Of a stretch of DNA of 64,000 nucleotides, positions 34,192 through 42,777 are shown one piece after another. Below the pieces are notes generated by a model, which saw nothing but the letters and a program-made list of their open reading frames with translations, searched no databases and was not told the origin of the DNA. A program made the position numbers and the translations under genes. Numbering within the stretch: the stretch's first letter is position 1; every line of letters begins with the position of its first letter. The stretch is taken from the NCBI GenBank assembly GCA_025463785.1, contig JAODBD010000001.1, forward strand, positions 1 to 64,000, given 5' to 3'. This DNA comes from Glaciihabitans sp. GTDB lineage: Bacteria > Actinomycetota > Actinomycetes > Actinomycetales > Microbacteriaceae.

Positions 34192-34992
34192 ATGGACGCG
34201 CCTACCCGACTCGACCGATCCGCCTACGTTCTCGACTTCGACGAGTCGTTTGCCGCGCCTAATCTCGATCGCAGTCGCTGGCTGCCGCACTATCTGCCGC
34301 AGTGGAGCACTCGGGCGCAGAGCGCGGCTCGCTACGAGATTCGGGATGCCACGCTGCGGCTCCGGATCGACGAAGACCAACCGCCGTGGTCGCCCGAGTA
34401 CGACGGCGAGCTTCGCGTGTCCAACTTGCAAACGGGAGTGTTTTCCGGGCCGGCCGGCAGCACCGCGGGGCAACACCGCTTTCGGCCCGGTCTTGTCGTG
34501 ACCGAAGCCCAGCAGACCGTGCAGTTGTACACGCCGAAGTACGGGCTCGTCGAGGCTCGCGCGCGCGCCTTGGACGACCCGCGATGCATGGTCGCCCTGT
34601 GGATGATCGGGTTCGAGGAGGTGCCCGAACAGTCGGGCGAACTCTGCGTCTTCGAGATTTTTGGGCGGGATGTCGCAGACGATAGCGCCGTGATCGGGAT
34701 GGGCGTGCATCCATTCGGCGATGCCGCTCTCACGGAAGAATTCCTGAGAATCTACGCGAAGATCGACGCCCGAGAGTTCCACACCTACTCTGTCGAATGG
34801 ATGCCGGGAGTTTCCCGGTTCTACCTCGACGACGTCCTCATCGCGACGATCGATCAGGCGCCCGGCTACCCGATGCAGCTCATGTTGAACGTGTACGAGT
34901 TCTCTGCGGACGAGGGCGCCGCCGACGGCCCTCTCGTGTACCCCAAAGAGTTCGTCGTCGACTTCGTTCGGGGGTACCGACCGCGCGGCTGA
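34192..34992 (+). CDS. GH16-like (laminarinase-fold) protein with altered catalytic motif
   Basis: About 266 residues with the GH16 beta-jelly-roll pattern: LDFDESFAAPNLDRSRWLPHYLPQWS, YTPKYGLVEARAR, and EFHTYSVEWMPGVSRFYLDDVLIATID. The catalytic motif, usually E-x-D-x-x-E, reads ELCVFE, so both Glu remain but the Asp between them is Cys. There is no signal peptide, odd for a secreted glucanase. It may hydrolyse an internal glucan or only bind. TAGCCT lies 7 nt before ATG 34192; a GTG 12 codons earlier is less likely. Confidence 0.78.
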   Translation: MDAPTRLDRSAYVLDFDESFAAPNLDRSRWLPHYLPQWSTRAQSAARYEIRDATLRLRIDEDQPPWSPEYDGELRVSNLQTGVFSGPAGSTAGQHRFRPGLVVTEAQQTVQLYTPKYGLVEARARALDDPRCMVALWMIGFEEVPEQSGELCVFEIFGRDVADDSAVIGMGVHPFGDAALTEEFLRIYAKIDAREFHTYSVEWMPGVSRFYLDDVLIATIDQAPGYPMQLMLNVYEFSADEGAADGPLVYPKEFVVDFVRGYRPRG

Positions 34993-35005
34993 CCCCAGCC
35001 TCGCC

Positions 35006-35482
35006 CTACCTGCGCTTGGTAAATGCGACAGGCTCTTCGGTGTATGGCTGCCACGCCTCGCGAAGTTCCGCGGGCACGCGGGTCGGGCGATTGGTCTCGG
35101 CCGACACCATGACCACGGTCGTCGCCGCGCGTGTGAACAGCACTCGCGGCTCAACGCCAATCGGCGTGAAGATTTCGTAGCAAACGTCAAGGCTTGCCCC
35201 GCCGATGTTGCCCGCCCACATCTCGATATCGAGCGGTGCACGCATGTATGGGATGGGAGCCAGGTACTCGATTTCCTGGCGCGCGATCAGGGCAAGCGTG
35301 TCGGCGCCGGGGCGGACATCCATCACCGCGGTGGGTACACCGCCGTCGACGCCCTCATCCGGTCGCCACATGGCCTGGATGCGCGCCTCCTCGAGCAGCC
35401 GCAGCATCTCTGCATTGTTCACGTGGGCGTAGGCGTCGAAGTCGGACCACCGCAGCGGAATCTGAACGTGGACGCGGGTCAC
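35006..35482 (-). CDS. Single hot-dog acyl-CoA thioesterase
   Basis: 158 residues of the 4-hydroxybenzoyl-CoA thioesterase type: IPLRWSDFDAYAHVNNAEMLRLLEEAR with the D-x-x-x-H-V-N-N active-site motif, and EIEYLAPIPYMRAPLDIEMW. GTG 35482 gives the usual N-terminus, 10 bp after the ettA stop, so it is probably co-transcribed with ettA. Longer reading into ettA is rejected. The substrate is unknown. Confidence 0.88.
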   Translation of the reverse strand: MTRVHVQIPLRWSDFDAYAHVNNAEMLRLLEEARIQAMWRPDEGVDGGVPTAVMDVRPGADTLALIARQEIEYLAPIPYMRAPLDIEMWAGNIGGASLDVCYEIFTPIGVEPRVLFTRAATTVVMVSAETNRPTRVPAELREAWQPYTEEPVAFTKRR

Positions 35483-35492
35483 GGTCGCGGCA

Positions 35493-37175
35493 CTAGTCCC
35501 TGGTGAGCTTGCGGTACGCGGAACGATGCGGCTTGGCGGCATCCGGCCCAAGGCGCTCGACCTTGTTTTCCTCGTATGCCTCGAAGTTGCCCTCGAACCA
35601 GTGCCAGTAGCCCGGGTTCTCTTCTGTGCCCTCGAACGAGAGGATGTGAGTCGCGATTCGGTCGAGGAACCACCGGTCGTGAGTGATGACCACGGCACAA
35701 CCGGGGAATTCGAGCAGCGCGTTTTCGAGGCTGCCGAGAGTTTCGACATCCAGGTCGTTGGTCGGCTCATCGAGGAGCAGGAGGTTTCCGCCCTGCTTGA
35801 GCGTGAGCGCGAGATTCAGCCGGTTGCGCTCACCACCCGAGAGCACACCAGCCTTCTTCTGCTGGTCGGGACCCTTGAATCCGAATTGAGACACGTATCC
35901 GCGTGACGGAATTTCGGTCTTGCCGACCTGGATGTAATCCTGGCCGTCTGAGACGACCTCCCACAGCGTCTTGTTCGGGTCGATGCCGCCGCGATCCTGG
36001 TCGACGTAGGAGATGTCAACCGTCTCCCCGATCTTGAGGTCACCACCATCAAGCGGCTCGAGGCCGGTGATGGTCTTGAAGAGCGTGGTCTTGCCGACGC
36101 CGTTCGGACCGATCACACCGACGATGCCGTTGCGAGGCAGCGTGAAGGTTAGGCCGTCGATGAGAACGCGACCGTCGAACCCCTTCTCGAGCTTCCTCGC
36201 GTCGATCACCTGCGAACCGAGGCGGGGACCAACCGGAATGACCAGCTCTTCGAAGTCGAGCTTGCGCGTCTTCTCCGCCTCGTTGACCATCTCCTCGTAG
36301 CGCGCCAGGCGAGCCTTCGATTTGACCTGGCGACCCTTGGCGTTGCTGCGCACCCACTCGAGCTCGCTGGAGAGGCGCTTGGCGAGCTTGGCGTCCTTCT
36401 TGCCCTGAACTTCGAGGCGTTCGCCCTTTTTCTGCAGGTAAGTCGAGTAGTTGCCCTCGTACGGGTAGAGGTGACCGCGGTCGACCTCGGCGATCCACTC
36501 GGCAACGTGATCGAGGAAGTACCGGTCGTGAGTGACGGCAAGAACGGCACCGTGGTACTTGGCCAGGTGCTGCTCGAGCCACAGCACGCTCTCGGCATCC
36601 AAGTGGTTGGTTGGCTCGTCGAGGAGTAGAAGGTCGGGCTTTTGCAGCAGCAGTTTGGTGAGCGCGACTCGTCGCTTCTCGCCGCCCGAGAGGTTCGCGA
36701 CAGCCGAGTCGCCCGGAGGAGTACGCAGGGCGTCCATGGCCTGCTCGAGCTGGGAGTCGAGATCCCAGGCGTCGGCCGCATCGATCTCTTCCTGCAGCGA
36801 ACCCATCTCGGCGAGCAGGGTATCGAAGTCGGCATCCGGCTCGGCCATGGCCATCGAGATCTCGTTGAAGCGATCGACCTTGGCCTTGATCGGGCCGACG
36901 CCCTCTTGCACGTTTTCGAGAACTGTCTTGGATTCGTCGAGCTGCGGCTCCTGCATCAGGATGCCAACGCTGTAGCCGGGGCTCAATCGCGCCTCGCCGT
37001 TGCTCGGGGTGTCGAGCCCCGCCATAATCTTCAAGATTGTTGACTTACCGGCGCCGTTCGGCCCGACAACTCCGATCTTCGCGCCAGGGAAGAACGACAT
37101 CGTGACGTCATCGAGAATGAGCTTGTCACCGACCGCTTTTCGGGCGCGGACCATCGAGTAAATGAATTCGGCCAT
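35493..37175 (-). CDS. ettA: Energy-dependent translational throttle protein EttA
   Basis: A 560-residue ABC-F ATPase that binds the ribosomal E site and links translation to ATP level. Two ABC domains: Walker A GPNGAGKST (about residue 40) and GPNGVGKTT (about 350), signatures LSGGEKRRVAL and LSGGERNRLNL, and the inter-domain PtIM arm with LEVQGKKDAKLAKRLSSELEWVRSNAKGRQ. TAGACT lies 7 nt before the ATG: leaderless. Confidence 0.97.
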   Translation of the reverse strand: MAEFIYSMVRARKAVGDKLILDDVTMSFFPGAKIGVVGPNGAGKSTILKIMAGLDTPSNGEARLSPGYSVGILMQEPQLDESKTVLENVQEGVGPIKAKVDRFNEISMAMAEPDADFDTLLAEMGSLQEEIDAADAWDLDSQLEQAMDALRTPPGDSAVANLSGGEKRRVALTKLLLQKPDLLLLDEPTNHLDAESVLWLEQHLAKYHGAVLAVTHDRYFLDHVAEWIAEVDRGHLYPYEGNYSTYLQKKGERLEVQGKKDAKLAKRLSSELEWVRSNAKGRQVKSKARLARYEEMVNEAEKTRKLDFEELVIPVGPRLGSQVIDARKLEKGFDGRVLIDGLTFTLPRNGIVGVIGPNGVGKTTLFKTITGLEPLDGGDLKIGETVDISYVDQDRGGIDPNKTLWEVVSDGQDYIQVGKTEIPSRGYVSQFGFKGPDQQKKAGVLSGGERNRLNLALTLKQGGNLLLLDEPTNDLDVETLGSLENALLEFPGCAVVITHDRWFLDRIATHILSFEGTEENPGYWHWFEGNFEAYEENKVERLGPDAAKPHRSAYRKLTRD

Positions 37176-37235
37176 GGCATCCAGTCTATTGGCCGGGGAT
37201 GTGCGCAGTTTGTGCGCGGCCTACCAGCGCTCGGA

Positions 37236-37745
37236 CTACCAGTCGATCTTGCGCGTGGTACCGACCAGGCACTTTCCGGAGGCCAGGAGTGGGGCCGCGA
37301 AGGAGTTGAAGCCGACGTTGCCAGCCTGGCCGATCAGGCACGTGCCATTGAGCTTCACCGAGAATTCGATGTTCCAGGCGGCCAGGCCGATCGAGGTTTT
37401 GTCTGGCGTGATCTCCATCGCCTTTTTGTCGAAGCCCGCGGCGACCAGGTCATCCACGATCGCCTTGCCCTGAATGCTTGGATGATTGCCGATCTTCGTG
37501 CGCCCGATGGCGTTGAAGTAGGCGAGGTTCTGCAAGGCGGTGCCCTTGGGGTCGTAGGTGGGGGCCGCAATCGGCGTGCTCGGCGTTCCCGACGGCGAAT
37601 TCGTCGAAGTCGAAGGAGGCTGAGTCGAAGGGGGCTGTGTGCCAGGGCTCGTCGCGGGTGGCGTGCATCCGGCAAGCCCAACGGCCAGCGCTGCCGCAAC
37701 CATGGCCACGAGAGTGCGGTGGACTCCCATCCGGATGTTCATCAT
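37236..37745 (-). CDS. Small secreted lipoprotein
   Basis: 169 residues. The signal peptide ends in lipobox LAGC, with lipidated Cys27, followed by a Pro/Ser/Thr-rich linker (to about residue 65) and a compact domain with two Cys (TCLIGQAG, GKCLVG) that may form a disulphide. It resembles the actinobacterial DUF6993 group; function unknown. TAGAAT is 5 nt before the first ATG and 8 nt before the second (37742), so either could start a leaderless transcript. Confidence 0.82.
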   Translation of the reverse strand: MMNIRMGVHRTLVAMVAAALAVGLAGCTPPATSPGTQPPSTQPPSTSTNSPSGTPSTPIAAPTYDPKGTALQNLAYFNAIGRTKIGNHPSIQGKAIVDDLVAAGFDKKAMEITPDKTSIGLAAWNIEFSVKLNGTCLIGQAGNVGFNSFAAPLLASGKCLVGTTRKIDW

Positions 37746-37784
37746 CCGAAATTCTAGACGCCAACGCCCGCAATGCTCTGCGCG

Positions 37785-38372
37785 CTAAAACGGTGTCTCC
37801 GGTTCGTCGCCGGCGCCGACCCCTGTTCCAGCACCTGCGCCTGCGCCTGCGCCTGCACCTGCACCTGCACCTGCACCAGCCCTGGTGCCGCCGCCCGCGA
37901 AAGTTCCGACAGATGCCAGGCCATCAGCGGTCGCCTGCTCGGCTGCCGTCGGAAACTCTCCCGTCGTGACCTCAACCGGTGCCGTCGAAGTCTGCTGGCT
38001 CTCGGTCGGGCCGGCGATCGTGTTGCGAGAGAAGGATGCCGTGCCCCAGGACAGGTCGTGACCAACGGCATCTGCCTCAATATCGACAGAAGTACCGGCC
38101 TTCTCACCGTTCGACCAGTCGCGAATGCGCAGGCGACCGGTGACGACGACGCGCTCGCCCTTCTTCACCGACACGGCCGAGTTGGCCGCCAGCTGACGGA
38201 ATGTCGTGATCGTGTACCAGTTCGTGTCGCCCTCCACCCACTTTTCCTGGGTGCGATCGAACCGGCGCTGGCTCGAGGCAAGGCGGAAACTGGTGATCGC
38301 CAGCCCTTCGCTCGTAGTCAGCGAACGGGGTGGAGTCGCAACGACCCCGGTGAGCGTGATGATGTCAGACAT
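37785..38372 (-). CDS. ssb: Single-stranded DNA-binding protein (paralogue type)
   Basis: 195 residues. The OB-fold domain covers 1-115: ITLTGVVATPPRSLTTSEGLAITSFRLASSQRRFDR, then WYTITTFRQLAANSAVSVKKGERVVVTGRLRIRDW. The tail has a (Gly-Ala)n run encoded by a 6-bp DNA repeat and ends GDEPETPF, an acidic tip like the partner-binding end of SSB. The sequence differs from the main actinobacterial SSB, so it is likely a second form used in recombination or competence (inferred). GGAGG precedes the ATG. Confidence 0.9.
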   Translation of the reverse strand: MSDIITLTGVVATPPRSLTTSEGLAITSFRLASSQRRFDRTQEKWVEGDTNWYTITTFRQLAANSAVSVKKGERVVVTGRLRIRDWSNGEKAGTSVDIEADAVGHDLSWGTASFSRNTIAGPTESQQTSTAPVEVTTGEFPTAAEQATADGLASVGTFAGGGTRAGAGAGAGAGAGAGAGAGTGVGAGDEPETPF

Positions 38373-38409
38373 AGTTCCTCCGTGGCACCGTGATTGTGTG
38401 CAGTACTCG

Positions 38410-38470
38410 TGTGATGACGAAGCCGGGACCGCACTCGTGCCGGGAAAGCCGCCCCGGCTTCGTCGTCACA
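38410..38470 (-). promoter_or_regulatory. Long hairpin in the ssb upstream region
   Basis: The 18-bp arms at 38410-38427 and 38453-38470 (core ACGAAGCCGGG/CCCGGCTTCGT) pair with one wobble. The hairpin ends 38 nt before the ssb start on the minus strand. It could be an attenuator or an extra terminator after the upstream small gene. No T run follows. Confidence 0.4.
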
Positions 38471-38494
38471 AGTGTCGGCGAAGGTGACAGACAA

Positions 38495-38534
38495 AAACGT
38501 CGGCCGACTCCAACTGGGGAATCGACCGACGTTT
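38495..38534 (-). terminator. Rho-independent terminator of the 38594-38806 gene
   Basis: On the minus strand AAACGTCGG pairs with CCGACGTTT, and the inner bases continue pairing with wobbles to about 17 bp, followed by TTTTTGT. It lies about 60 bp after the stop of the small gene and upstream of ssb. This is the clearest intrinsic terminator in the window. Confidence 0.75.
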
Positions 38535-38572
38535 GCTCGGGTGGGAGGGACTAGTGGAGGCGGGTACTTCTC

Positions 38573-38604
38573 AAAGCTCAGTGCTCCTAAAGCTCAGTGC
38601 TCCT
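38573..38604. repeat. Perfect 16-bp tandem duplication across a stop codon
   Basis: AAAGCTCAGTGCTCCT occurs twice head to tail. On the minus strand the first unit contains the last codons and stop (KEH-TGA) of the small gene, and the second unit repeats them after the stop. It appears to be a recent slippage event. Confidence 0.85.
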
Positions 38605-38806
38605 TGAATTCCGGCCAGTCCGATCCCGGAACGAGCGCCGCGTAGAGCGCGCTCTTGGCAACCGCAAGCGTCGGATACGCTCCTCTGGGCGCCGAATCCC
38701 CCATCAGCCGGAAGGCGAAACCGCCGTCCGCAGCACTGATCGAGCCAATAGCGCCTGCGGGCCCGAAGGCCACCCAGGTGTGGGTGTCAACCGTTGTGTT
38801 ACTCAT
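38594..38806 (-). CDS. Small conserved hypothetical protein
   Basis: 70 residues (MSNTTVDTHTWVAFGPAGAIGSIS...). No domain is recognised; it has a Gly/Ala-rich centre and an acidic end. AGGA 7 nt before ATG 38806 favours this start over ATG 38809. A terminator follows. It lies 44 bp downstream of the msrA start region on the other side of its stop, on the same strand. Confidence 0.65.
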   Translation of the reverse strand: MSNTTVDTHTWVAFGPAGAIGSISAADGGFAFRLMGDSAPRGAYPTLAVAKSALYAALVPGSDWPEFKEH

Positions 38807-38849
38807 CATTGAGTCCTTTCGTGCGTCTGGTTTCACCAAACACTCGACT

Positions 38850-39377
38850 CTACGACGCCAGCACGTACTCCGCGTAGGACTTGCGGATCTTATTCACCTT
38901 TGGCAGCGCGACTGCGAGGCAATAGCCCTGGCCAGGGTTCTTCGCGAAGAAGTCCTGGTGGTACTCCTCGGCATCCCACCACGTCGTCAGCGGCGCGATC
39001 TGCGTGACGATTCCGCCATCCCAATAGCCGGATGCGCGATCTCGTGCGGCCTCGAACTCCGCCTTCTGCGCATCGTCTGTGTAGAACATCGCTGAACGGT
39101 ACTGGGTGCCGACATCGTTGCCCTGCCGGTTCAACTGGCGGGGGTCGTGCAGGCTGAAGAAGACGTCAAGGACCACGGATGCCGGAATCACCTTCTCGTC
39201 GAAAACGACCTTGACCGCCTCGGCGTGGCCGGTGGTCCCGGTGCAGACCATCTCGTATTCCGGGTAGTTGGTGTGTCCGCCGGTGTAGCCGGACACGACA
39301 TCCGAGACGCCTCTGAGCGTGCGATAAACCGCGTCCAAACACCAGAAACACCCACCAGCGAGAACGAACGTTTGCAT
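38850..39377 (-). CDS. msrA: Peptide methionine sulfoxide reductase MsrA
   Basis: A 175-residue repair enzyme reducing methionine-S-sulfoxide in proteins. Catalytic motif GCFWC is at residues 9-13 (FVLAGGCFWCLDAVYRTL); GYTGGHTNYPEYEMVCTGTTGHAE and DVGTQYRSAMFY follow. ATG 39377 gives the usual start; the earlier in-frame ATG adds a non-conserved 32 residues. Confidence 0.95.
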   Translation of the reverse strand: MQTFVLAGGCFWCLDAVYRTLRGVSDVVSGYTGGHTNYPEYEMVCTGTTGHAEAVKVVFDEKVIPASVVLDVFFSLHDPRQLNRQGNDVGTQYRSAMFYTDDAQKAEFEAARDRASGYWDGGIVTQIAPLTTWWDAEEYHQDFFAKNPGQGYCLAVALPKVNKIRKSYAEYVLAS

Positions 39378-39486
39378 GAGCAAAACCTGCCTTCCGTGCC
39401 TGAGGTTCGACCCCCAGAATCCTCCGAGTGCAACCGCCGGAAGGCCCCGACCATTCCGCGAGCGCGCGCCCACTTAGGCTGGTGCA

Positions 39487-40494
39487 ATGCCATACTCTGC
39501 CGCGGATACCCGCTACGACTCCATGCAATACCACCGCGTCGGAAAGAGCGGCCTCACGCTGCCCGGCGTCTCGCTTGGGCTCTGGAACAACTTTGGAACT
39601 GACCGCCCCCTTGATACCCAGCGGGCCATTATCCGCCGCGCATTCGATCTCGGCGTCAACCACTTCGACCTCGCGAACAATTACGGCCCTCCCGGTGGTT
39701 CGGCCGAATCGAACTTCGGCCTCATCTACGCGTCCGACCTGAAGCCCTACCGTGACGAGCTCATCATTTCGACCAAGGCCGGCTTCGAAATGTGGCCGGG
39801 TCCATACGGCGAGTGGGGATCTCGCAAGTACCTGCTGGCATCCCTCGACCAGAGCCTCGAGCGGATGGGCCTCGACTATGTCGACATCTTCTACTCCCAC
39901 CGGCCAGACCCGGAGACACCGATCGAGGAGACGATGGGGGCGCTCGCCACTGCGGTGGACTCGGGCCGCGCACTATACGCGGGCATCTCGAACTACAACC
40001 CCGAGCAGACGCTGGCGGCGGCCGCAGCGCTGGCCGAGCACAAGATTCCGCTCGCGATTCACCAGCCGCGGTACAACATGTTCGACCGGCACATCGAGAA
40101 CGGGCTGTTCCCCGTGCTCGACAAGATCGGGACCGGAGCCATCGTGTTCTCCCCGCTGGCCCAGGGCCTCCTCACCGACCGCTACATTGACGGCACTGTG
40201 CCGCCGGATTCGCGTGCGGCCGAGGGTCGCTGGATCGACTCGACCAGGATCACTGACGAGTACCTGGCACGCGTGCGCGCTCTCAATCACATCGCGAATG
40301 ATCGCGGGCAGAGCCTCGCCCAGCTGGCGCTGACCTGGGTACTGCGGCACCCGCAGGTGTCGTCAGCCCTGATCGGCGCATCCAGCGTCGCCCAGCTCGA
40401 GAACAACATCGGGACACTCGCGAAGCCGCCGCTTAGCGACGAGGAGATCGCTGCGATCGAGCCGTTCGCAATCGACGGAACCAGCCTCAGATAG
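39487..40494 (+). CDS. Aldo/keto reductase (YghZ/glyceraldehyde-3-phosphate reductase type)
   Basis: A 335-residue NADPH-dependent TIM-barrel reductase. FDLGVNHFDLANNYGPPGGSAESNFG holds catalytic Asp and Tyr; the Lys is in ELIISTKAGFEMWPGPYGEWGSRKYL, and YVDIFYSHRPDPETPIEE carries the His. This pattern is closest to the YghZ group that reduces methylglyoxal and L-glyceraldehyde 3-phosphate. TAGGCT is 6 nt before the ATG with no ribosome-binding site: leaderless. The EamA gene starts 3 bp after it. Confidence 0.92.
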   Translation: MPYSAADTRYDSMQYHRVGKSGLTLPGVSLGLWNNFGTDRPLDTQRAIIRRAFDLGVNHFDLANNYGPPGGSAESNFGLIYASDLKPYRDELIISTKAGFEMWPGPYGEWGSRKYLLASLDQSLERMGLDYVDIFYSHRPDPETPIEETMGALATAVDSGRALYAGISNYNPEQTLAAAAALAEHKIPLAIHQPRYNMFDRHIENGLFPVLDKIGTGAIVFSPLAQGLLTDRYIDGTVPPDSRAAEGRWIDSTRITDEYLARVRALNHIANDRGQSLAQLALTWVLRHPQVSSALIGASSVAQLENNIGTLAKPPLSDEEIAAIEPFAIDGTSLR

Positions 40495-40497
40495 CTG

Positions 40498-41445
40498 ATG
40501 GGGTATGTCTATGCCCTGCTCGCATCCGTTCTATTCGGGCTCAACGGAAGCGTCACGAAGGTCATCGTCGACGCCGGAGTCACGCCGACGCAGCTGACAC
40601 TGTTTCGCGTGCTCGGCACGGCAGTGGTCGCGGGATCGCTGCTTCTCTTCACCAACCGATCCGGCTTTCGGGTGACGCGGCGGCAGTTCGGCACGCTCGC
40701 GTTCCTTGGCGTCGTTGGCGTTGCGCTGCTGCAGGCCAGCTACGCCTCGGCGCTCCAGTTGCTGCCCGTCGGCATCGCACTCCTGATCGAATACACCGCG
40801 GTTCTGATGGTGGCGCTCGTTGCGTTCTTATTCCTGGGCGAGAAAGTGCGTGCACGGCTCTGGGTTGCGATCGGATGCGTTCTACTCGGACTCGCGATCG
40901 TCGCGCAGATCTGGTCCGGGTCTCTCAACCCCGTCGGCGTTGTGTTGGCGTTCGTGGCTGCGGTCACGCTGACCGTCTATTTCGTGGTCGGGGAACGACA
41001 AACGGCATCCACCCCACCGCTTGTCGTATCGTTCTGGACGATGGCGTTTGCTGCCGTCTTCTGGGCGATATTCAGCGGATGGTGGACGCTCCACCCGCAG
41101 ACGCTGGTCGCCTCAGTCTCGCTCGGCGGCAATCTCGCCGGGGTCGTACTACCGCTCTGGGTCCCCATCGCGTGGAACGTGCTGCTCGGAACATTCGCGC
41201 CGTTCCTGCTCTCGTTTCGGGCGCTTTCGAGGCTCAGTGCAACCGCTGCCGGCGTCGTGGCGACCTCTGAGGTCATCTTCGCGTTTGTCATTGCCTGGTT
41301 GTGGCTCGGAGAGGGCCTCGACGCTATTCAGATCGGCGGGGCGGCCGTCGTCCTGGTGGGAATCGTGCTCGCGCAGACGGCACGGTCGAATGCAGTCGTT
41401 GACGCCGATCTGGCGATTCGGCCGGATGTCGGAGGTCGACTTTAA
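40498..41445 (+). CDS. EamA-family (DMT) transporter
   Basis: 315 residues with ten hydrophobic segments in two EamA repeats (for example YALLASVLFGLNGSVTKVIVDAGVTP and the repeat ending EVIFAFVIAWLWLGEGLDAIQIGGAAVVLVGIVL). Such exporters move amino acids or other metabolites; the substrate is unknown. It is probably translated from the same message as the aldo/keto reductase. Confidence 0.9.
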   Translation: MGYVYALLASVLFGLNGSVTKVIVDAGVTPTQLTLFRVLGTAVVAGSLLLFTNRSGFRVTRRQFGTLAFLGVVGVALLQASYASALQLLPVGIALLIEYTAVLMVALVAFLFLGEKVRARLWVAIGCVLLGLAIVAQIWSGSLNPVGVVLAFVAAVTLTVYFVVGERQTASTPPLVVSFWTMAFAAVFWAIFSGWWTLHPQTLVASVSLGGNLAGVVLPLWVPIAWNVLLGTFAPFLLSFRALSRLSATAAGVVATSEVIFAFVIAWLWLGEGLDAIQIGGAAVVLVGIVLAQTARSNAVVDADLAIRPDVGGRL

Positions 41446-41495
41446 CCTGAAGTTGTCCTTATCAGTCGGGCCGGCTGTACTTACGGAGAACCCTC

Positions 41496-41816
41496 ATGAC
41501 GACCTTGGATTTCGTCGACACCACGTCAATTTCACGCAGCGATCGTTCGGACGGTGCTGGTTCCGACGGCGCTGCCGCTTCCGCTTCAACCCTCGCAACA
41601 CTCTCCCGCTTCGGGATAAGGCTCATCCAACTTCACGACGAGCTGTGGCGAGTCACCCGCAATTCGGGTGAAGTGCTCGGCTACATCGAGTCATTCATCG
41701 ACCGCGGCACACCGCGTTACCGGGCCAAGCGCATGTTTTCTGCGCAGCGTCCGTCGCTTCCGCTTGGTGAGTTTTGGGTCATCGACGACGCGGTTGACTG
41801 CTTTCGTTTCAGTTGA
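41496..41816 (+). CDS. Small conserved hypothetical protein
   Basis: 106 residues. The N-terminal 40 residues are Ser/Asp/Ala-rich and probably disordered. The C-terminal part (LIQLHDELWRVTRNSGEVLGYIESFIDRGTPRYRAKRM) is compact and basic. No domain is recognised, though the ending resembles small proteins seen in Microbacteriaceae. GGAG precedes the ATG. A 23-bp tandem array starts right after the stop. Confidence 0.72.
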   Translation: MTTLDFVDTTSISRSDRSDGAGSDGAAASASTLATLSRFGIRLIQLHDELWRVTRNSGEVLGYIESFIDRGTPRYRAKRMFSAQRPSLPLGEFWVIDDAVDCFRFS

Positions 41817-41824
41817 GCCTCAGC

Positions 41825-41916
41825 CGCTGGTTTCCAAAGCTCTGGCCGCCGGTTTTCCAAAACTCTGCCCTCCGCTTCCTAAAAACTCTGCCCGCCGCTT
41901 TCCAAAAACTCTGCGC
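41825..41916. repeat. Four-copy 23-bp tandem repeat
   Basis: Units of exactly 23 bp (consensus around TTTCCAAAAACTCTGCCCGCC) place the CTCT core at 41840, 41863, 41886 and 41909. The unit is not a multiple of three, has no spacers, and lies between a stop codon and the next gene. It is a minisatellite and not a CRISPR. Confidence 0.8.
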
Positions 41917-41957
41917 GGGGCCTTGCGCATTGAAATCTCCTCGGTAGGGTGCGAAAT

Positions 41958-42761
41958 ATGCAGTGGTGGAACGATGTGGTGACCTGGTTCAATTCGGCGG
42001 CCGGTGCGCGGGTCATTTCGACCGCAATCCTGCCCTTCATAGCGATAGTCGTCGCCGGGCTGGTGGCAGCGTGGATCGCCGGCGGTTTTGCCCGGCGCAT
42101 CATCGAGCACCAGGACCGCGAGATCAAAGCGGCCTCGATCATGGCGCTCATCGGGGCCGGGCGGCGAGCCGCCATCTGGTCATCCCTGGGCGCTGACGAA
42201 AAGCAGCATGTCGACAGCCTGATCAGCGAAGCAGACCTGCGGATGAGGCTCCTCCCGGTGAGCGGCGCAATCGCCGCGGCCGACTGGGCCACCCACGAAC
42301 TGAATGCCATGAAGAAGAACTCCGCCAGCTTCAGCTACCAGGCCGAGCAGACGTTTTTCGACTTCCGCGACCGCCTTCTCGACTGGCAGAGCAGGCCGAA
42401 ACGCGCGAAGAAGCTCTTCGGCTTCGACCTGGTTCAGTGGCAATACGACGACGACTCGGCATCGCAGAGCACGCTTGTTGCCCAGCAGCAGGAGTGGGCG
42501 GCCGAACACGTGCAGCCGTCGACCGCATCCGTGCCATCGATGCCCTCCGCGGTGGCAACCGGGCAGAGCGCGACCGCGGCATCTGCCCCGAGGATTGCGC
42601 CAACGACGACACCAACCCCGGTAGCAACGCCGGCGAACGGTGAAGCGCAATCATCCGGCTCGGACGACGTTGACGACGAGGCAAATCCGCTCGCTCCCCC
42701 GGTGACGGCCGGCACCGTACGCAATCGCACGGCACCCGAAACCACGATCTCGGGCAGTTAG
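41958..42761 (+). CDS. Membrane-anchored hypothetical protein
   Basis: About 267 residues: one membrane span near residues 18-45 (VISTAILPFIAIVVAGLVAAWI), a cytoplasmic helical region with charged heptads (about 46-165), then a disordered Ala/Ser/Pro/Thr tail. The family is not recognised, though the arrangement suits a small membrane-tethered scaffold. ATG 41958 is preceded by AGGG; a GTG three codons earlier is possible. Confidence 0.75.
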   Translation: MQWWNDVVTWFNSAAGARVISTAILPFIAIVVAGLVAAWIAGGFARRIIEHQDREIKAASIMALIGAGRRAAIWSSLGADEKQHVDSLISEADLRMRLLPVSGAIAAADWATHELNAMKKNSASFSYQAEQTFFDFRDRLLDWQSRPKRAKKLFGFDLVQWQYDDDSASQSTLVAQQQEWAAEHVQPSTASVPSMPSAVATGQSATAASAPRIAPTTTPTPVATPANGEAQSSGSDDVDDEANPLAPPVTAGTVRNRTAPETTISGS

Positions 42762-42777
42762 GCGCTTCGGTCAGGCC

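Noticed and set aside
41825-41916. Possible CRISPR-like array
   Set aside because: The 23-bp units are contiguous with no spacers, only four copies, and no cas gene is present.
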